NCBI RefSeq assembly: GCF_000470315.2
Contig: NZ_CBRF02000022.1
Span: 18,607 to 82,606, forward strand
From: Psychromonas sp. SP041
GTDB taxonomy: Bacteria > Pseudomonadota > Gammaproteobacteria > Enterobacterales > Psychromonadaceae
DNA: 64,000 nt
Direction: 5' to 3'
Shown here: positions 48,709-58,480 of the stretch, piece after piece
How the letters are laid out: every line of letters starts with the position of its first letter
Numbering within the stretch: position 1 is the stretch's first letter
The notes under the pieces: generated by a model
The model's input: only the letters and a program-made list of their open reading frames with translations
Database searches by the model: none
Told to the model about the DNA's origin: nothing
Program-made: the position numbers and the translations under genes

Positions 48709-49798
48709 GATTCAAGTCTGAAGTGCATAACGACTAAACAGCTATAGCTGCCATATGTTCAGCCATTAATTTGGCTGGCGTATTGTAATCTAATTTCTTT
48801 CTTGGTCTTTCATTGAGTTTCACTATTACATCTTTTACTGCCCAATTCGATATTTTTTTAAAGTCGATAGATTTGGGCCAATATTGTCTTAATAAACCAT
48901 TTGTATTTTCATTCAAACCGCGTTGCCATGAACAGTATGGATCTGCAAAATAAACTGCACACTTTAAATTTTTGGTTAACTCTTTGTGATAAGCGAACTC
49001 TTTACCGTTATCAGCGGTAATGGTTAACACTGCATCTTCGAATGGTTTTAATAATGCAATAGTGGCCGCAGTGACAGTCTTTGCTGATTTATCATTAATA
49101 CGTGTCGATACTGTAAAACGCGTTTTACGCTCAACAATAGTCACCAATGCGCCGCTGTGTCCTTTACCAATGACTAAATCTATTTCCCAATCACCAACTC
49201 GGCTACGTGTGTCGACGATACTAGGTCGTTCATCGATGCTGACGCGGTTCTTGATAAAACCTCGACCAGCTTGCTTATCTTTATTGCGCACTTGGTAAGC
49301 TTTGCCTTTTCGGCGTAGATGTTGAAATAATTGGCCACCATTCCGCTTATCGGAGTAAATATGTTGGTAAATAGTCTCATAGCTAATACTGATGCCACGC
49401 TCTTTCTTAAGCCATCCTGAAATTTGTTCAGGGCTCCATTTATCATCTAGTTTTATATTTATTAATGCAATCAGAATAGATGTCAATTTTTATTGCTTTA
49501 CGGGCATCAATACGGCGTTTAATTGTTGCTTGTTGAGCTTGATTAATACGGTAACCTCGCTTGCCTGTATTGCGAGCAAACTCTCTACTAAGCGTCGATT
49601 GACTCACATTCAATTGTTTAGCTATTTTATTTTGACTCATGCCTATTTTCTTTAGTGCGTAAATCTGGCATCGTTGCGCATAGGTCAGTTGTTTATATGT
49701 TTTCATTGTTGCATCTCTTGCCGGAGAAAAAGCGATAAGCATATCTTCAGCTGATCGTCTTTTCTACCAATTCAAGTTATGCACTTATGATCTGAATC
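48709..49798 (-). mobile_element. IS30-family insertion sequence
   Basis: The element of about 1,090 bp has ends GATTCAAGTCTGAAGTGCAT (48709) and, inverted, GATTCAGATCATAAGTGCAT (49798), matching at about 16 of 20 bases. CA flanks both sides (48707-48708 and 49799-49800), fitting a 2-bp target duplication. It contains one transposase gene broken by a frameshift. It lies between the ABM gene and a SelT-like gene. Confidence 0.85.
48734..49706 (-). pseudogene. IS30-family transposase, frameshifted
   Basis: Two overlapping frames together give one transposase of about 320 residues, the IS30 length. The first (start 49706, MKTYKQLTYAQRCQIYALKK) carries the DNA-binding helix-turn-helix (MSQNKIAKQLNVSQSTLSREFARNTG). 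The second carries WSPEQISGWLK and the DDE catalytic core: DWEIDLVIGKGHSGALVTIV (Asp), TADNGKEFAYHKEL (Asp) and ENTNGLLRQYWPKS (Glu). The break is near 49485, where one extra T in AAAAATTGAC turns an expected Lys-Met-Thr into a frame change. Without it, RKAIKMTSILIA reads straight through. Programmed frameshifting is possible, but there is no long slippery run. Confidence 0.88.
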
Positions 49799-49829
49799 CA
49801 AGGCATATATAAATGTTTAGGATTAGCTT

Positions 49830-50123
49830 TTATTGAGTAGCGTTTTTAGCTGCTTTTCGATCAATGCATCCAAGGTCTTTATCCGGCGCGATAATATTTC
49901 TCACTAGTTGCTTTAGCTCAGTAATTTCAGGAAAACCGCCCATCTCTTTACGTGACCAAATCAGCGTGCCATTGGCGAATATTTCAAATATCCCCCCTTC
50001 TCCAGGCAGTAACGACACTTCATCTAATTCATCTTCAAATGTACTTAATAGTTCCTGAGCCATCCATGATGAACGCATTAACCAACGACATTTTTTACAA
50101 TATTTAATCTCGATTTTATTCAT
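49830..50123 (-). CDS. SelT/SelW/SelH-family (Rdx) thioredoxin-like protein
   Basis: This 97-residue protein is a bacterial Rdx-family member with a CxxC redox motif near the N-terminus (IEIKYCKKCRWLMRSSWMAQELL). The family EIFANGTLIWSRKEMGGFPEITELKQLVRN segment follows, with GG(F/W)P typical of SelW-like proteins. Redox function is expected; partner unknown. The Met at 50123 is preferred over 50156 because it gives the normal start of the domain, though GGAG is about 14 bases upstream. It stands next to the insertion sequence. Confidence 0.85.
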   Translation of the reverse strand: MNKIEIKYCKKCRWLMRSSWMAQELLSTFEDELDEVSLLPGEGGIFEIFANGTLIWSRKEMGGFPEITELKQLVRNIIAPDKDLGCIDRKAAKNATQ

Positions 50124-50217
50124 AATAATTAGCGACTCCAGATACGTATTTAACATATTGATAACAGATTAGGACAGTAATAACAGAAAATATTAAGGGT
50201 TGAAATAACCTCTTAGA

Positions 50218-50682
50218 CTACAGCTGAACTAAATCTAATGACATGAATTTACTATTAGGATCTTCTTCATAGTCAGCAAAAGGAGCACAAAAACTAAACC
50301 CATGCTTTAGATACAAAGCATGGGCAGGTAAAAAGTAATCCATTGAGCCAGTTTCAAGGCTTAATCGACTCATACCTGATAATTTTGCTTGCTCAATAAT
50401 ATGTATTAACAGCTTAGAAGCAACACCTTGGTTTTTATAACCGTTCGATGTTCTCATCGACTTTATTTCTGCATGTTTTGAATCAAGTTTTTTAAAAGCA
50501 CCGCACCCTGCCAACATTTGCTCATCCCAGAGAGTCCAGAATTGAACAGAAGGGTCTTTTAACGCCTCTAAATTAAGTGCATGAACACTTTCAGGTGGAG
50601 AGGTTGCCTTCATATCTTCTAAGTGTTCTTGAAGGAGAGAGAATATTTCTGTCCCTAATAAATCATCTAATGTAATTTTCAA
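50218..50682 (-). CDS. GNAT-family N-acetyltransferase
   Basis: This 154-residue protein has the GNAT fold. The acetyl-CoA loop is SMRTSNGYKNQGVASKLLIHIIEQAK near residue 95 (pattern Q/RxxGxA), followed by LSLETGSMDYFLPAHALYLKHGFSFCAPF, typical of YjaB-like or PhnO-like small acetyltransferases. Substrate is unknown. The gene is on the same strand as the SelT-like gene, 95 bp apart. Confidence 0.86.
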   Translation of the reverse strand: MKITLDDLLGTEIFSLLQEHLEDMKATSPPESVHALNLEALKDPSVQFWTLWDEQMLAGCGAFKKLDSKHAEIKSMRTSNGYKNQGVASKLLIHIIEQAKLSGMSRLSLETGSMDYFLPAHALYLKHGFSFCAPFADYEEDPNSKFMSLDLVQL

Positions 50683-50824
50683 CTAGTAACGCCTATTGTT
50701 AACTAAGAAATTTATTCTAAACCGAGAAGCCTGTTTTGAATAAAAAATTATTATGAACCAATAAACCTATTTTTAACCCATCAATCAGCTCAGAGCCAAC
50801 ACACCTGCAGTAACGAAGGCTGAT

Positions 50825-51469
50825 CTAAAAACTCAGTAACGGCATTACAACAAACCGTAAAAAATCAGCACCACTTTCAGTATGTAACCAAATTAAACCT
50901 GCTAAGTTTAAGAATATAGTCACTCTAAACCCTATTTGAAATTTTTCTTTTATCGACTTATGTCGTAATCGTTGTTGAGCATAAAAAGCACCAGGCCACC
51001 CACCTAGTAAAGCAAAAAGATGTAATGTACTTTCTTTGGTTCTCCAAGATCCACTTTGAGCAGAAGACTTATCAATAGCATAAGCAATATAGGCGATGAT
51101 GCTCATTACAACATAAAGGCCAATAACAAAAACAGGCAACTTACCCATTGCTACAGAAGCCAGTAGCGTAAAACAAAAAGCAATAGTGAATATGCGAGTA
51201 ACTGCTTTGCTACCATTGCTTTTATTGTATGTTGTCTTTCGTTTATTAGCGTCTCTTGCATCACTAGCAAATTGAACCTTAACCGCTTTGAATTTATTAT
51301 TACTTTCTTTCACTAACTCATAAATAATCACATCGCCATTAATCGGTCTTTTCGAACCATATTTGAATGATTTAATATGAACAAAAGCTCGCTGCCCACC
51401 ACCATTAGGCTCGACAAAACCAAAACCTTTGTCATCATTCCAATTTAATACTTTACCTTGTAACTTCAT
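50825..51469 (-). CDS. Cold-shock domain fused to a DUF1294 membrane domain
   Basis: This 214-residue protein has an N-terminal cold-shock domain (residues 1-68) with RNP1 KGFGFVEP and RNP2 AFVHI. Two or three helices and a C-terminal DUF1294 membrane domain follow (about 110-214; ESTLHLFALLGGWPGAFYAQQRLRHKSIKEKFQIGFRVTI). This fusion is recurrent in marine gammaproteobacteria. It may link nucleic-acid binding to the inner membrane; function is unknown. A basic linker (ANKRKTTYNKSNGSKAV) connects the parts. Confidence 0.9.
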   Translation of the reverse strand: MKLQGKVLNWNDDKGFGFVEPNGGGQRAFVHIKSFKYGSKRPINGDVIIYELVKESNNKFKAVKVQFASDARDANKRKTTYNKSNGSKAVTRIFTIAFCFTLLASVAMGKLPVFVIGLYVVMSIIAYIAYAIDKSSAQSGSWRTKESTLHLFALLGGWPGAFYAQQRLRHKSIKEKFQIGFRVTIFLNLAGLIWLHTESGADFLRFVVMPLLSF

Positions 51470-51786
51470 ATTTCCTCTAAACCCATCACTCGTATTTTAT
51501 TTAATGGCAGTTATTCTTTAAAATCAAAACCACATATACTATAAGCCAATTAAATAGCCAGCTTTCTTTAATATGCAGGATTCCATTATTTAACAGTACG
51601 TTAAAAACAACATCATAATTGATATTTACATGGCATTAAATAGATATTTGAATGGCTTTGGATAAATTGAAACAGAGGAAGATTATTCTTAACTAAAGAG
51701 TTCACGAAAGAAAAATAAAATTGTAATAGAAAATATCGACAGCATTAAAAATAAACAGACTATTTCAAACGTTTAAATATTATTTT
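51470..51786. other. Intergenic, nothing recognised
   Basis: This AT-rich 317-bp region lies upstream of the cold-shock fusion gene and downstream of the GGDEF-EAL gene. It should hold a promoter. Confidence 0.45.
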
Positions 51787-53367
51787 TTAACTGGCCTTAT
51801 GATTTAAATATTTATGTCTAATCTCCTCAAGTGGGACAGGTTTACTGTAATGAAAACCTTGTAAAAAATCGCAGTCTAAATCAATTAATTCTTTTTCAAC
51901 TTCGCTGTTTTCTACTCCTTCTGCAATCACTTCACATCCTAATTGTTTAGCTAAAAAGATAATTGATTTAACAATCGCATAATCAGCTTTTTGGTTTAAC
52001 ATACCATTTACAAAAGAACGGTCGATTTTAATCTGTTTAATGGATAGCTCTCTTAATAAAGATAATGAAGAAAAACCAGTACCAAAATCATCAATACTAA
52101 ATTGAAAACCTATTGCATTTAATGCAATGATCATTTCTTTAGCACCTTGTATATTAGTCATCATAGCGCTTTCTGTTATCTCAAATATAATAACCTTACT
52201 GATTGATGGATCTTGATTAAACAACGCAACTACATAGTCATAAAACTCGTTACTTTTTAAATCTTGTGCAGATAAGTTGATATGTAACATCCCTGTAAAC
52301 CCAGCTGCATGCAATGCTTTTAAATCTTTAACCGCTTCAATAACCACCCACTTAGTCACAGACAAAATCAAACTACTACGCTCTGCAACCATAATAAAAT
52401 CATCAGGAGAAAGAAAACTACCATCCGCTTGAGGCCAACGAATTAATACTTCTAAACCATGTTGTTGATTAGTCTTTGAACAAATTAATGGTTGATAGAA
52501 TAATAAAAATTCATCCTGCTCAATTGCCCCTTTAATTCTATTGGTCATCAACAAAATTTCACCTTCTCTTTGGCTTAATTCTGTATTATAAAAAACCAAA
52601 CTTTGATTCGTTTTTTTAGCTTCATACATAGCTAAATCCGCATGTTTTACTAACTCATACATATCTAAACTATCTTGTGGATAATGACTAACACCAATAC
52701 TTAAATTGACATTAATCTGCTGTTTTTCTACTTTTAAAGGAGCATGCACCGAATTAGTAATTAAATGAATGCATTCTTTTAATCCGTTTTCACTTTGGTA
52801 AGTAGAAAGAATCGCAAACTCATCACCAGCAAGTCGATATAACGAACCGTGATGACTCAGATTAGATTTTAAGGCATGAGCGGTCGCGATTAACAACTGA
52901 TCTCCACAGTGATGACCAAATGAATCATTAACTTGCTTAAAATCGTTTAAATCAATGAATAATATTGAACAGGGAGTTGATTGACTAATGATATGAGAAA
53001 GGGATTTAAAAAACATCTTACGGTTAGGCAAGCCTGTTAAAATATCGTGTTCGGCTTGATAACGCTGTACTTCTACAGCCTCTTCAATCGTTATTAAACT
53101 GTTATAACTCAACTTAATAACTAAATAAACAAACCCACCACCACCAAACAAAATACAAGCAACAGTTGAAACAAGAATCGAATCTAATTTAAAATAAATG
53201 AAGTAATAAAGAATCCCGATATAGCCAATGATAAAGAGAATAATGAAGTAAAAAAGAAAGTACCAAGCTGAAATTTCACTCTTTCGACAAATTTTTAACG
53301 TCCTTGTTAAACTGCTAACTAATAGCAACGTTCCAGCAATAATAATTATAATAAAAAGTTGGTTCAC
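51787..53367 (-). CDS. Membrane GGDEF-EAL protein (c-di-GMP turnover)
   Basis: This 526-residue protein has two or three N-terminal membrane helices (about residues 1-85), then a GGDEF domain (about 95-250) and an EAL domain (about 270-520). The cyclase signature reads AGDEF (YRLAGDEFAILS) instead of GGDEF, and the EAL motif reads EVL (HGLEVLIRWPQ). Other EAL parts are intact: NLSAQDL, FEITESAMM, IDDFGTGFSSLSLLREL, IKIDRSF, VIAEGVEN. So phosphodiesterase activity is likely and cyclase activity possible but uncertain. No periplasmic sensor is evident. It is monocistronic. Confidence 0.9.
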   Translation of the reverse strand: MNQLFIIIIIAGTLLLVSSLTRTLKICRKSEISAWYFLFYFIILFIIGYIGILYYFIYFKLDSILVSTVACILFGGGGFVYLVIKLSYNSLITIEEAVEVQRYQAEHDILTGLPNRKMFFKSLSHIISQSTPCSILFIDLNDFKQVNDSFGHHCGDQLLIATAHALKSNLSHHGSLYRLAGDEFAILSTYQSENGLKECIHLITNSVHAPLKVEKQQINVNLSIGVSHYPQDSLDMYELVKHADLAMYEAKKTNQSLVFYNTELSQREGEILLMTNRIKGAIEQDEFLLFYQPLICSKTNQQHGLEVLIRWPQADGSFLSPDDFIMVAERSSLILSVTKWVVIEAVKDLKALHAAGFTGMLHINLSAQDLKSNEFYDYVVALFNQDPSISKVIIFEITESAMMTNIQGAKEMIIALNAIGFQFSIDDFGTGFSSLSLLRELSIKQIKIDRSFVNGMLNQKADYAIVKSIIFLAKQLGCEVIAEGVENSEVEKELIDLDCDFLQGFHYSKPVPLEEIRHKYLNHKAS

Positions 53368-53861
53368 ATATTCCCCTTGAGGAGCGATAACTTAAAAAAG
53401 GGTAAGGATTATTTTATCAACACAACAATACAATTAACTTTTTAACTTCTATTTAAATTATCAAAAGCAGTACAAAAATAGATACTAAAACGACAGGTAA
53501 AAAATAATTATAAAAATAATCAATATATACCCTACTATTGGTTAGAGTTGATTAATGTGATACAGATAAGGTTGACAGTAGAAATAATTAACAAACAATG
53601 ACGAAACAACTAACTCACCTAACATAAAGTATTAGTTATAAATGAAAAAAGTGTTAATTATAATCTATTAAAATGTACGACAACATTAGAGCCAATAATA
53701 TACTTTTCTTCACTCCGTCATTAAACAAGGTAAAAATAAATAACAACACAACTCCCCCACTATCTTTACCTTATTTAGAGTGTTTATTTTACTTTTAAAT
53801 GACAAATTGAGGTATTATATTTATTTTTTATTGCAATCAATTCATATCAAAAGGATGCTTT
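53368..53861. other. Intergenic, AT-rich
   Basis: This 494-bp gap separates divergent GGDEF-EAL and chemoreceptor genes and should hold both promoters. No gene or repeat was recognised. Confidence 0.45.
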
Positions 53862-55484
53862 ATGCTTGATAACATGTCACTAAGGAAACGTTTAGCAGGT
53901 GCTTTTTCTATTCTTATTATCATTTTAATCATTATGAGTTTTTTTGCAGTCAAGCAAATGCACTCCCTGTCAAACTTTACCCAATTACTTTATAAGCACC
54001 CGTTTTCTGTCAGTGTTGCAATCGTTAAGATTGAGAGCGCAGTAACTAGCATGCATAGCTCAATGAAAGATGTTGCATTAGCCAGTTCAATAGATCAAAT
54101 TAATAATGCAGCAGCTAATGTTGATGCAATTGAGAAACAAACACTTAAATATTTCGATGTATTAAATGAACGTTTTTTAGGCAATAAATCTGAAATAATA
54201 ATTATACGAGAAAATTTTATTAACTGGAGACCCATTCGTAACGAAGTAATTACCTTAATGAGAGAAGGAAAACGTATTGAAGCGCTTAAAATAACGAAAG
54301 AAAAAGACATAAATCATATCCAAGATTTAAACCAACGTCTTTCAAAACTTGAAGATTTTGCAGCGAACAAAGCTAATGAGTTCACTAAAAATTCATTAGC
54401 ACAAGGTGAGTCAGCAGTTTTAAATCTTATAATACTAGTCTCTACTGGTATTATTTTAGCCATATTACTAAGCTGGAGAATTACACTTTCTATTTTACGT
54501 CCAATTGGTGGCGAACCGAAAGATATCGAAGTATTAACTCATCAAATTGCTGATGGCGATTTAAGTATAAAATTTAAAAATACGGGCAAAGAAACGGGAA
54601 TTTATTTAGCCATGCAATTAATGGTTGAAAAGCTTAAAGTAATGATGAAACAAATATCAGATTCCGCTATTTCTCAAACAGTTGCTTCTGAAGGACTCGC
54701 ATTAATTTCAGTTCAAACTAAAAAAAATATTGCAGAACAAAGCCATGCAACAGAACAAGTTGCAACAGCGATTAATCAAATGCATGCCACTTCTGAAGAG
54801 GTTGCGAGGAATACAAGTGTTGCCGCAGATGCAACTGAAGCTGCTCGTTTACTTGTAGATCAAGGAACATTAAAAGCAGAACAATCTTCTAATGATGTAC
54901 AAGGTTTAGCCAAAGATCTAGACAAAACGACTACTATCATTACCGAGCTTGCAGAAAGTACAGAGGATATTGCAGGTATTCTTGCTGTTATTAAAGGTAT
55001 TTCAGACCAAACGAACCTACTTGCATTAAATGCAGCCATCGAAGCTGCTCGTGCAGGAGAATTTGGTAGAGGCTTCTCCGTAGTAGCAGATGAAGTAAGA
55101 TCGTTAGCTTCAAATACTCAAAAGTCGACTGCTGAAATTGAAGCCAAGATAAGCAAAGTACAAGAGAGCGCCAAAGCCTCTGTAGAATCTATGAAAATTG
55201 GACGGGGGCAGGCAGATATTATCGTGACCCAAACCGTAGATGTCCAGCAGGCACTAGCAGATATTAAAAATGCGGTATATCAAATTATTGATATGAACTC
55301 ACAAATCGCTAGTGCAGCTGAAGAACAAAGCTCTGTTGCTGCCGAAGTTGGAAAACAAGTTGTTGAAATAAAAGAATTATCCTATAACACAGGGGTTGGA
55401 GCAGAGGAGGTTAGAATAGCAACTGAAGAACTAGCTCAATTTGCAACACAGCTTAGCGAACACGTTACACGGTTCAAAATGTAA
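53862..55484 (+). CDS. Methyl-accepting chemotaxis protein, four-helix-bundle sensor
   Basis: This 540-residue chemoreceptor has a helix at about residues 14-32, a periplasmic helical sensor to about 185 (4HB_MCP type), a second helix (about 188-208), HAMP and a signalling domain. The tip is [38 protein letters not shown] near residue 382. The HAMP start RPIGGEPKDIEVLTHQIADGDL is of the GGEP type. AAGGATG precedes the ATG. It stands alone in front of the signalling operon. Ligand unknown. Confidence 0.92.
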   Translation: MLDNMSLRKRLAGAFSILIIILIIMSFFAVKQMHSLSNFTQLLYKHPFSVSVAIVKIESAVTSMHSSMKDVALASSIDQINNAAANVDAIEKQTLKYFDVLNERFLGNKSEIIIIRENFINWRPIRNEVITLMREGKRIEALKITKEKDINHIQDLNQRLSKLEDFAANKANEFTKNSLAQGESAVLNLIILVSTGIILAILLSWRITLSILRPIGGEPKDIEVLTHQIADGDLSIKFKNTGKETGIYLAMQLMVEKLKVMMKQISDSAISQTVASEGLALISVQTKKNIAEQSHATEQVATAINQMHATSEEVARNTSVAADATEAARLLVDQGTLKAEQSSNDVQGLAKDLDKTTTIITELAESTEDIAGILAVIKGISDQTNLLALNAAIEAARAGEFGRGFSVVADEVRSLASNTQKSTAEIEAKISKVQESAKASVESMKIGRGQADIIVTQTVDVQQALADIKNAVYQIIDMNSQIASAAEEQSSVAAEVGKQVVEIKELSYNTGVGAEEVRIATEELAQFATQLSEHVTRFKM

Positions 55485-56099
55485 GGTGTAAGCCTCAAAT
55501 TTATAACGTAATTTTATACAATTAATTATGAATCTAATTACTTTTTAATCTCAATGAAGACTAAAAAGTAACAAATAATCACAGCTTTCTACGGAAAGCT
55601 TTTATCTTATTTATGTCCTCTATGGGTAATTATAAAGATAAAAAATAAATTTAACTCTTATATAAATTCAATAAATTAAGCTTAATTAACCCACTTTTAA
55701 TAAAAACCAAACGTAAACCACAAAAAAATCAATTTAAATGAATCATTAATCAAATAAACACTGTCTAATAACTCATTATAGGTGGTTATATTGTCACAAT
55801 TAACTTAATATTATTAACAACCTCTTTACATAGCAAAATGCACAAAGGGTAATATTTTCGTTTAGGTTAAATAAAAAAATTAAATAAATATAAAAAACAA
55901 AACAACCTGACTTAAGAAAGTATGAGAAACCACAATCGTTTAAATAATGAAGTCACTTTTCTATTAGGTATTAGGTAATAGGTAATAGGTAATAAATACA
56001 CATAAATAATCACTAGAGATGCCTTTTTACTTCAGCAAATGAATAAATATCACTCGCCTTAATTTACCACCTTTAATAAGAACATTCCGGAGACCCCTA
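55485..56099. other. Intergenic, AT-rich, with a heptamer repeat
   Basis: This 615-bp gap separates the chemoreceptor and CHASE kinase genes. It contains the tandem repeat at 55962-55996 and should contain the promoter for the kinase operon. No ORF with a good start was seen. Confidence 0.5.
55962..55996. repeat. Heptamer tandem repeat (TATTAGG / TAATAGG)
   Basis: Two TATTAGG and two TAATAGG units are followed by a degenerate TAATAAA. The 7-base period matches the unrelated array at 24027. Confidence 0.82.
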
Positions 56100-57875
56100 A
56101 TGGATGATGGGTTACAAAATAATGAAAAAAGAGAAAAGCTAGTTCGTGCAGGCGAAATGAATTCAATGCATTGGCTAATCGTATTACTTTCTGTTGTATT
56201 AACATTCAGTGCTTGGTATTACTCTCAATTTCAACAATCACAAAAGCTTGAAATTCAATTTGAGCGTGAAGCAGAAAAAGTCGTTAATTTAGTTAAAGAG
56301 CGAATGACACTTTATGAAAATGTATTATGGGGAGGTGTTGCTTATATTGACGCTGTCGATTCAGATCTAACACACCAGCAATGGTCAGCTTACTCAAAGA
56401 GTTTACAAATAGACACGAATTATCCTGGCATTAACGGTTTTGGTATTATTTATAATGTGCAACCTAAACGTCTTGATAGTTACTTACAAAAGCAACGTAT
56501 TGATAGACCAGATTATAAAATACACCCTGCCCACGGTAATCCAGAATATTGGCCAATCACTTACGTTGAACCACAAGAATCCAACAAACAAGCTATTGGT
56601 CTGGATGTCGCTTTTGAAAATAACCGTTATTCTTCAATCAAAAAAGCAAGAGACTCTGGTAAAGCATTACTAACCGCTCCCATCACACTAGTGCAAGATG
56701 ATAAACAAACACCCGGTTTTCTTTTTTATACCCCATTTTATCAAAATGGCCTAAAACCTGACACGCTAGAACAGCGAAAAGAATTGATAGCAGGTGTCAC
56801 TTACGCCCCTTTCATTATGGAAAAATTAATGAAAGGCACATTGGCTGAAAAAAACAGACATGTAAGTATCCAAATATCGGATGGGCAAGACTTACTATTT
56901 GATGACAACTTAGATGGCGATACTTTAGAAGTCGATACATCGCCTCTTTTTGCTAAGGATATTGACGTTTCAATGTACGGGCGTACGTGGACATTTTCCA
57001 TTCAATCAAACATCAGCTTTAGACAGGACACAACATTAAATCAATCTTCGATTATTCTTATTGGTGGTTTAATCATTGATGCTCTGTTGTTAGTGTTATT
57101 TTTATATTTATCAAAGGCCAATAGACAAGCATTGAAATATGCCGATCAAATGACAACGGAATTAAAAGATCAAACTCAACATTTAGAGAAGTTGAATATT
57201 AATTTAGAAAAATCTAATAGTGATTTGGAACAATTTTCTTATGTTGCTTCACACGATTTAAAATCCCCCCTTAATGCCATCGAACAACTAGCGAGCTGGA
57301 TAGAAGAAGACTGCGAAGATATATTGCCCGATGAATCTAAAGAGCATTTAGTCCTATTACGCCAGCGAAGCAAACGTATGTTAAAACTATTAGATGATCT
57401 ATTAGATTACTCTCGCTTAAATTTAACTACCGTTACCAATGATAAAGTGAATTTAGCCGAGAAAGCCCAAGATATTCTCTCCTTATTAGAAAGCAACGAT
57501 CACTTTAGCTGCACCGCTCCAAATATTGAGATAAATATTCCACAACTACCATTTGAAATCGTATTAAGAAATTTAATTTCTAATTCAATAAAGCATCACG
57601 ACAAAAAAACGGGCCAAATCACCATCCACTATGTAATCAAAGATAACTTTCACCAAATATCGTTAGAAGATGATGGACCTGGTATCCCTGAAGCATTCCA
57701 TGATAAAGCCATGGAAATGTTTCAAACATTACAGTCTCGAGACAAAGTAGAAGGAAGTGGCATGGGACTTGCTATGATTAAACGAATAGTGGTTCATTAT
57801 CATGGAAGTGTCAATATTATATCAGATGGGAAACACGGCACTAAAATAAACATTTTATGGCCTCTGACTCCATAA
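56100..57875 (+). CDS. CHASE-domain sensor histidine kinase
   Basis: This 591-residue membrane kinase has a helix at about residues 20-42, a periplasmic CHASE domain (about 60-305; YPGINGFGIIYNVQPKRLDSYLQ, then IGLDVAFENNRYSSIKKARDSGKALLTAPITLVQD and GFLFYTPFY), a second helix (about 315-337), and a coiled coil. The HisKA domain follows with EQFSYVASHDLKSPLNAIEQLASWIEED (phospho-His). The ATPase domain has RNLISNSIKHHD, EDDGPGIPE and GSGMGLAMIKRIV. The HDLKSPL form is that of phytochrome-like kinases that pair with Rcp1-type receivers. Exactly such a receiver follows, so it is probably the partner. CHASE often senses small ligands; the signal is unknown. Confidence 0.92.
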   Translation: MDDGLQNNEKREKLVRAGEMNSMHWLIVLLSVVLTFSAWYYSQFQQSQKLEIQFEREAEKVVNLVKERMTLYENVLWGGVAYIDAVDSDLTHQQWSAYSKSLQIDTNYPGINGFGIIYNVQPKRLDSYLQKQRIDRPDYKIHPAHGNPEYWPITYVEPQESNKQAIGLDVAFENNRYSSIKKARDSGKALLTAPITLVQDDKQTPGFLFYTPFYQNGLKPDTLEQRKELIAGVTYAPFIMEKLMKGTLAEKNRHVSIQISDGQDLLFDDNLDGDTLEVDTSPLFAKDIDVSMYGRTWTFSIQSNISFRQDTTLNQSSIILIGGLIIDALLLVLFLYLSKANRQALKYADQMTTELKDQTQHLEKLNINLEKSNSDLEQFSYVASHDLKSPLNAIEQLASWIEEDCEDILPDESKEHLVLLRQRSKRMLKLLDDLLDYSRLNLTTVTNDKVNLAEKAQDILSLLESNDHFSCTAPNIEINIPQLPFEIVLRNLISNSIKHHDKKTGQITIHYVIKDNFHQISLEDDGPGIPEAFHDKAMEMFQTLQSRDKVEGSGMGLAMIKRIVVHYHGSVNIISDGKHGTKINILWPLTP

Positions 57876-57994
57876 CATGAATGATTATATTTCACGGTGT
57901 AATCATAAAACAAATAATCAGTAAAATTAACGATAAAATCACTTATTTTACCGAAGATAAAAACCAGATTAAAAGTCGTAATTAATAAAGGCTA

Positions 57995-58423
57995 ATGAAT
58001 GTGAAAAATGCAGATAAAATTACATTGTTACTCGTAGAAGACGACGATATTGATGCAATGACAATCAAACGTAGCTTCAAGAAACAAAATATTACCAACC
58101 CTGTAGTAAGGGTATATGACGGTATCGAAGCATTAGCGTTGTTAAAAGAAAAAAAGGTCACTCAACCATTGGTGATTATTCTTGATTTACAAATGCCAAG
58201 AATGGGAGGGATCGAATTTTTACAAACATTACGAGCAGATCCTTTGCTATCAGACTTAGTTGTTTTTGTATTGACGACGTCTAAAGCTAAATCAGACATC
58301 GCATCCAGTTATGGTGAACATATTGCAGGTTACTTTGTCAAAGGAGAAACCGGAGATAGATTTTCAGGGCTTGTGAACATGTTAAAAAACTATTTTGAAA
58401 TAGTGCATTTAAACGAAGAATAA
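57995..58423 (+). CDS. Single-domain response regulator, Rcp1-like
   Basis: This 142-residue stand-alone receiver has the acidic pocket LVEDDDIDAMTIKRSFKKQ at the start, the phospho-Asp in IILDLQMPRMGGIEFLQTLR near residue 66, a Thr in VLTTSKAKSD, and the Lys in YFVKGETGDRF near 116. The DDxDA-type start and RSFKK stretch are those of Rcp1-like receivers that serve kinases of the HDLKSPL type. It lies 119 bp after the kinase gene and 57 bp before the next receiver protein, as one probable operon. Confidence 0.92.
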   Translation: MNVKNADKITLLLVEDDDIDAMTIKRSFKKQNITNPVVRVYDGIEALALLKEKKVTQPLVIILDLQMPRMGGIEFLQTLRADPLLSDLVVFVLTTSKAKSDIASSYGEHIAGYFVKGETGDRFSGLVNMLKNYFEIVHLNEE

Positions 58424-58480
58424 AAACTAAAATAATAATGTTCACAGGTCAACGTTAGGATTTAAGGATATGGTAGTGAT

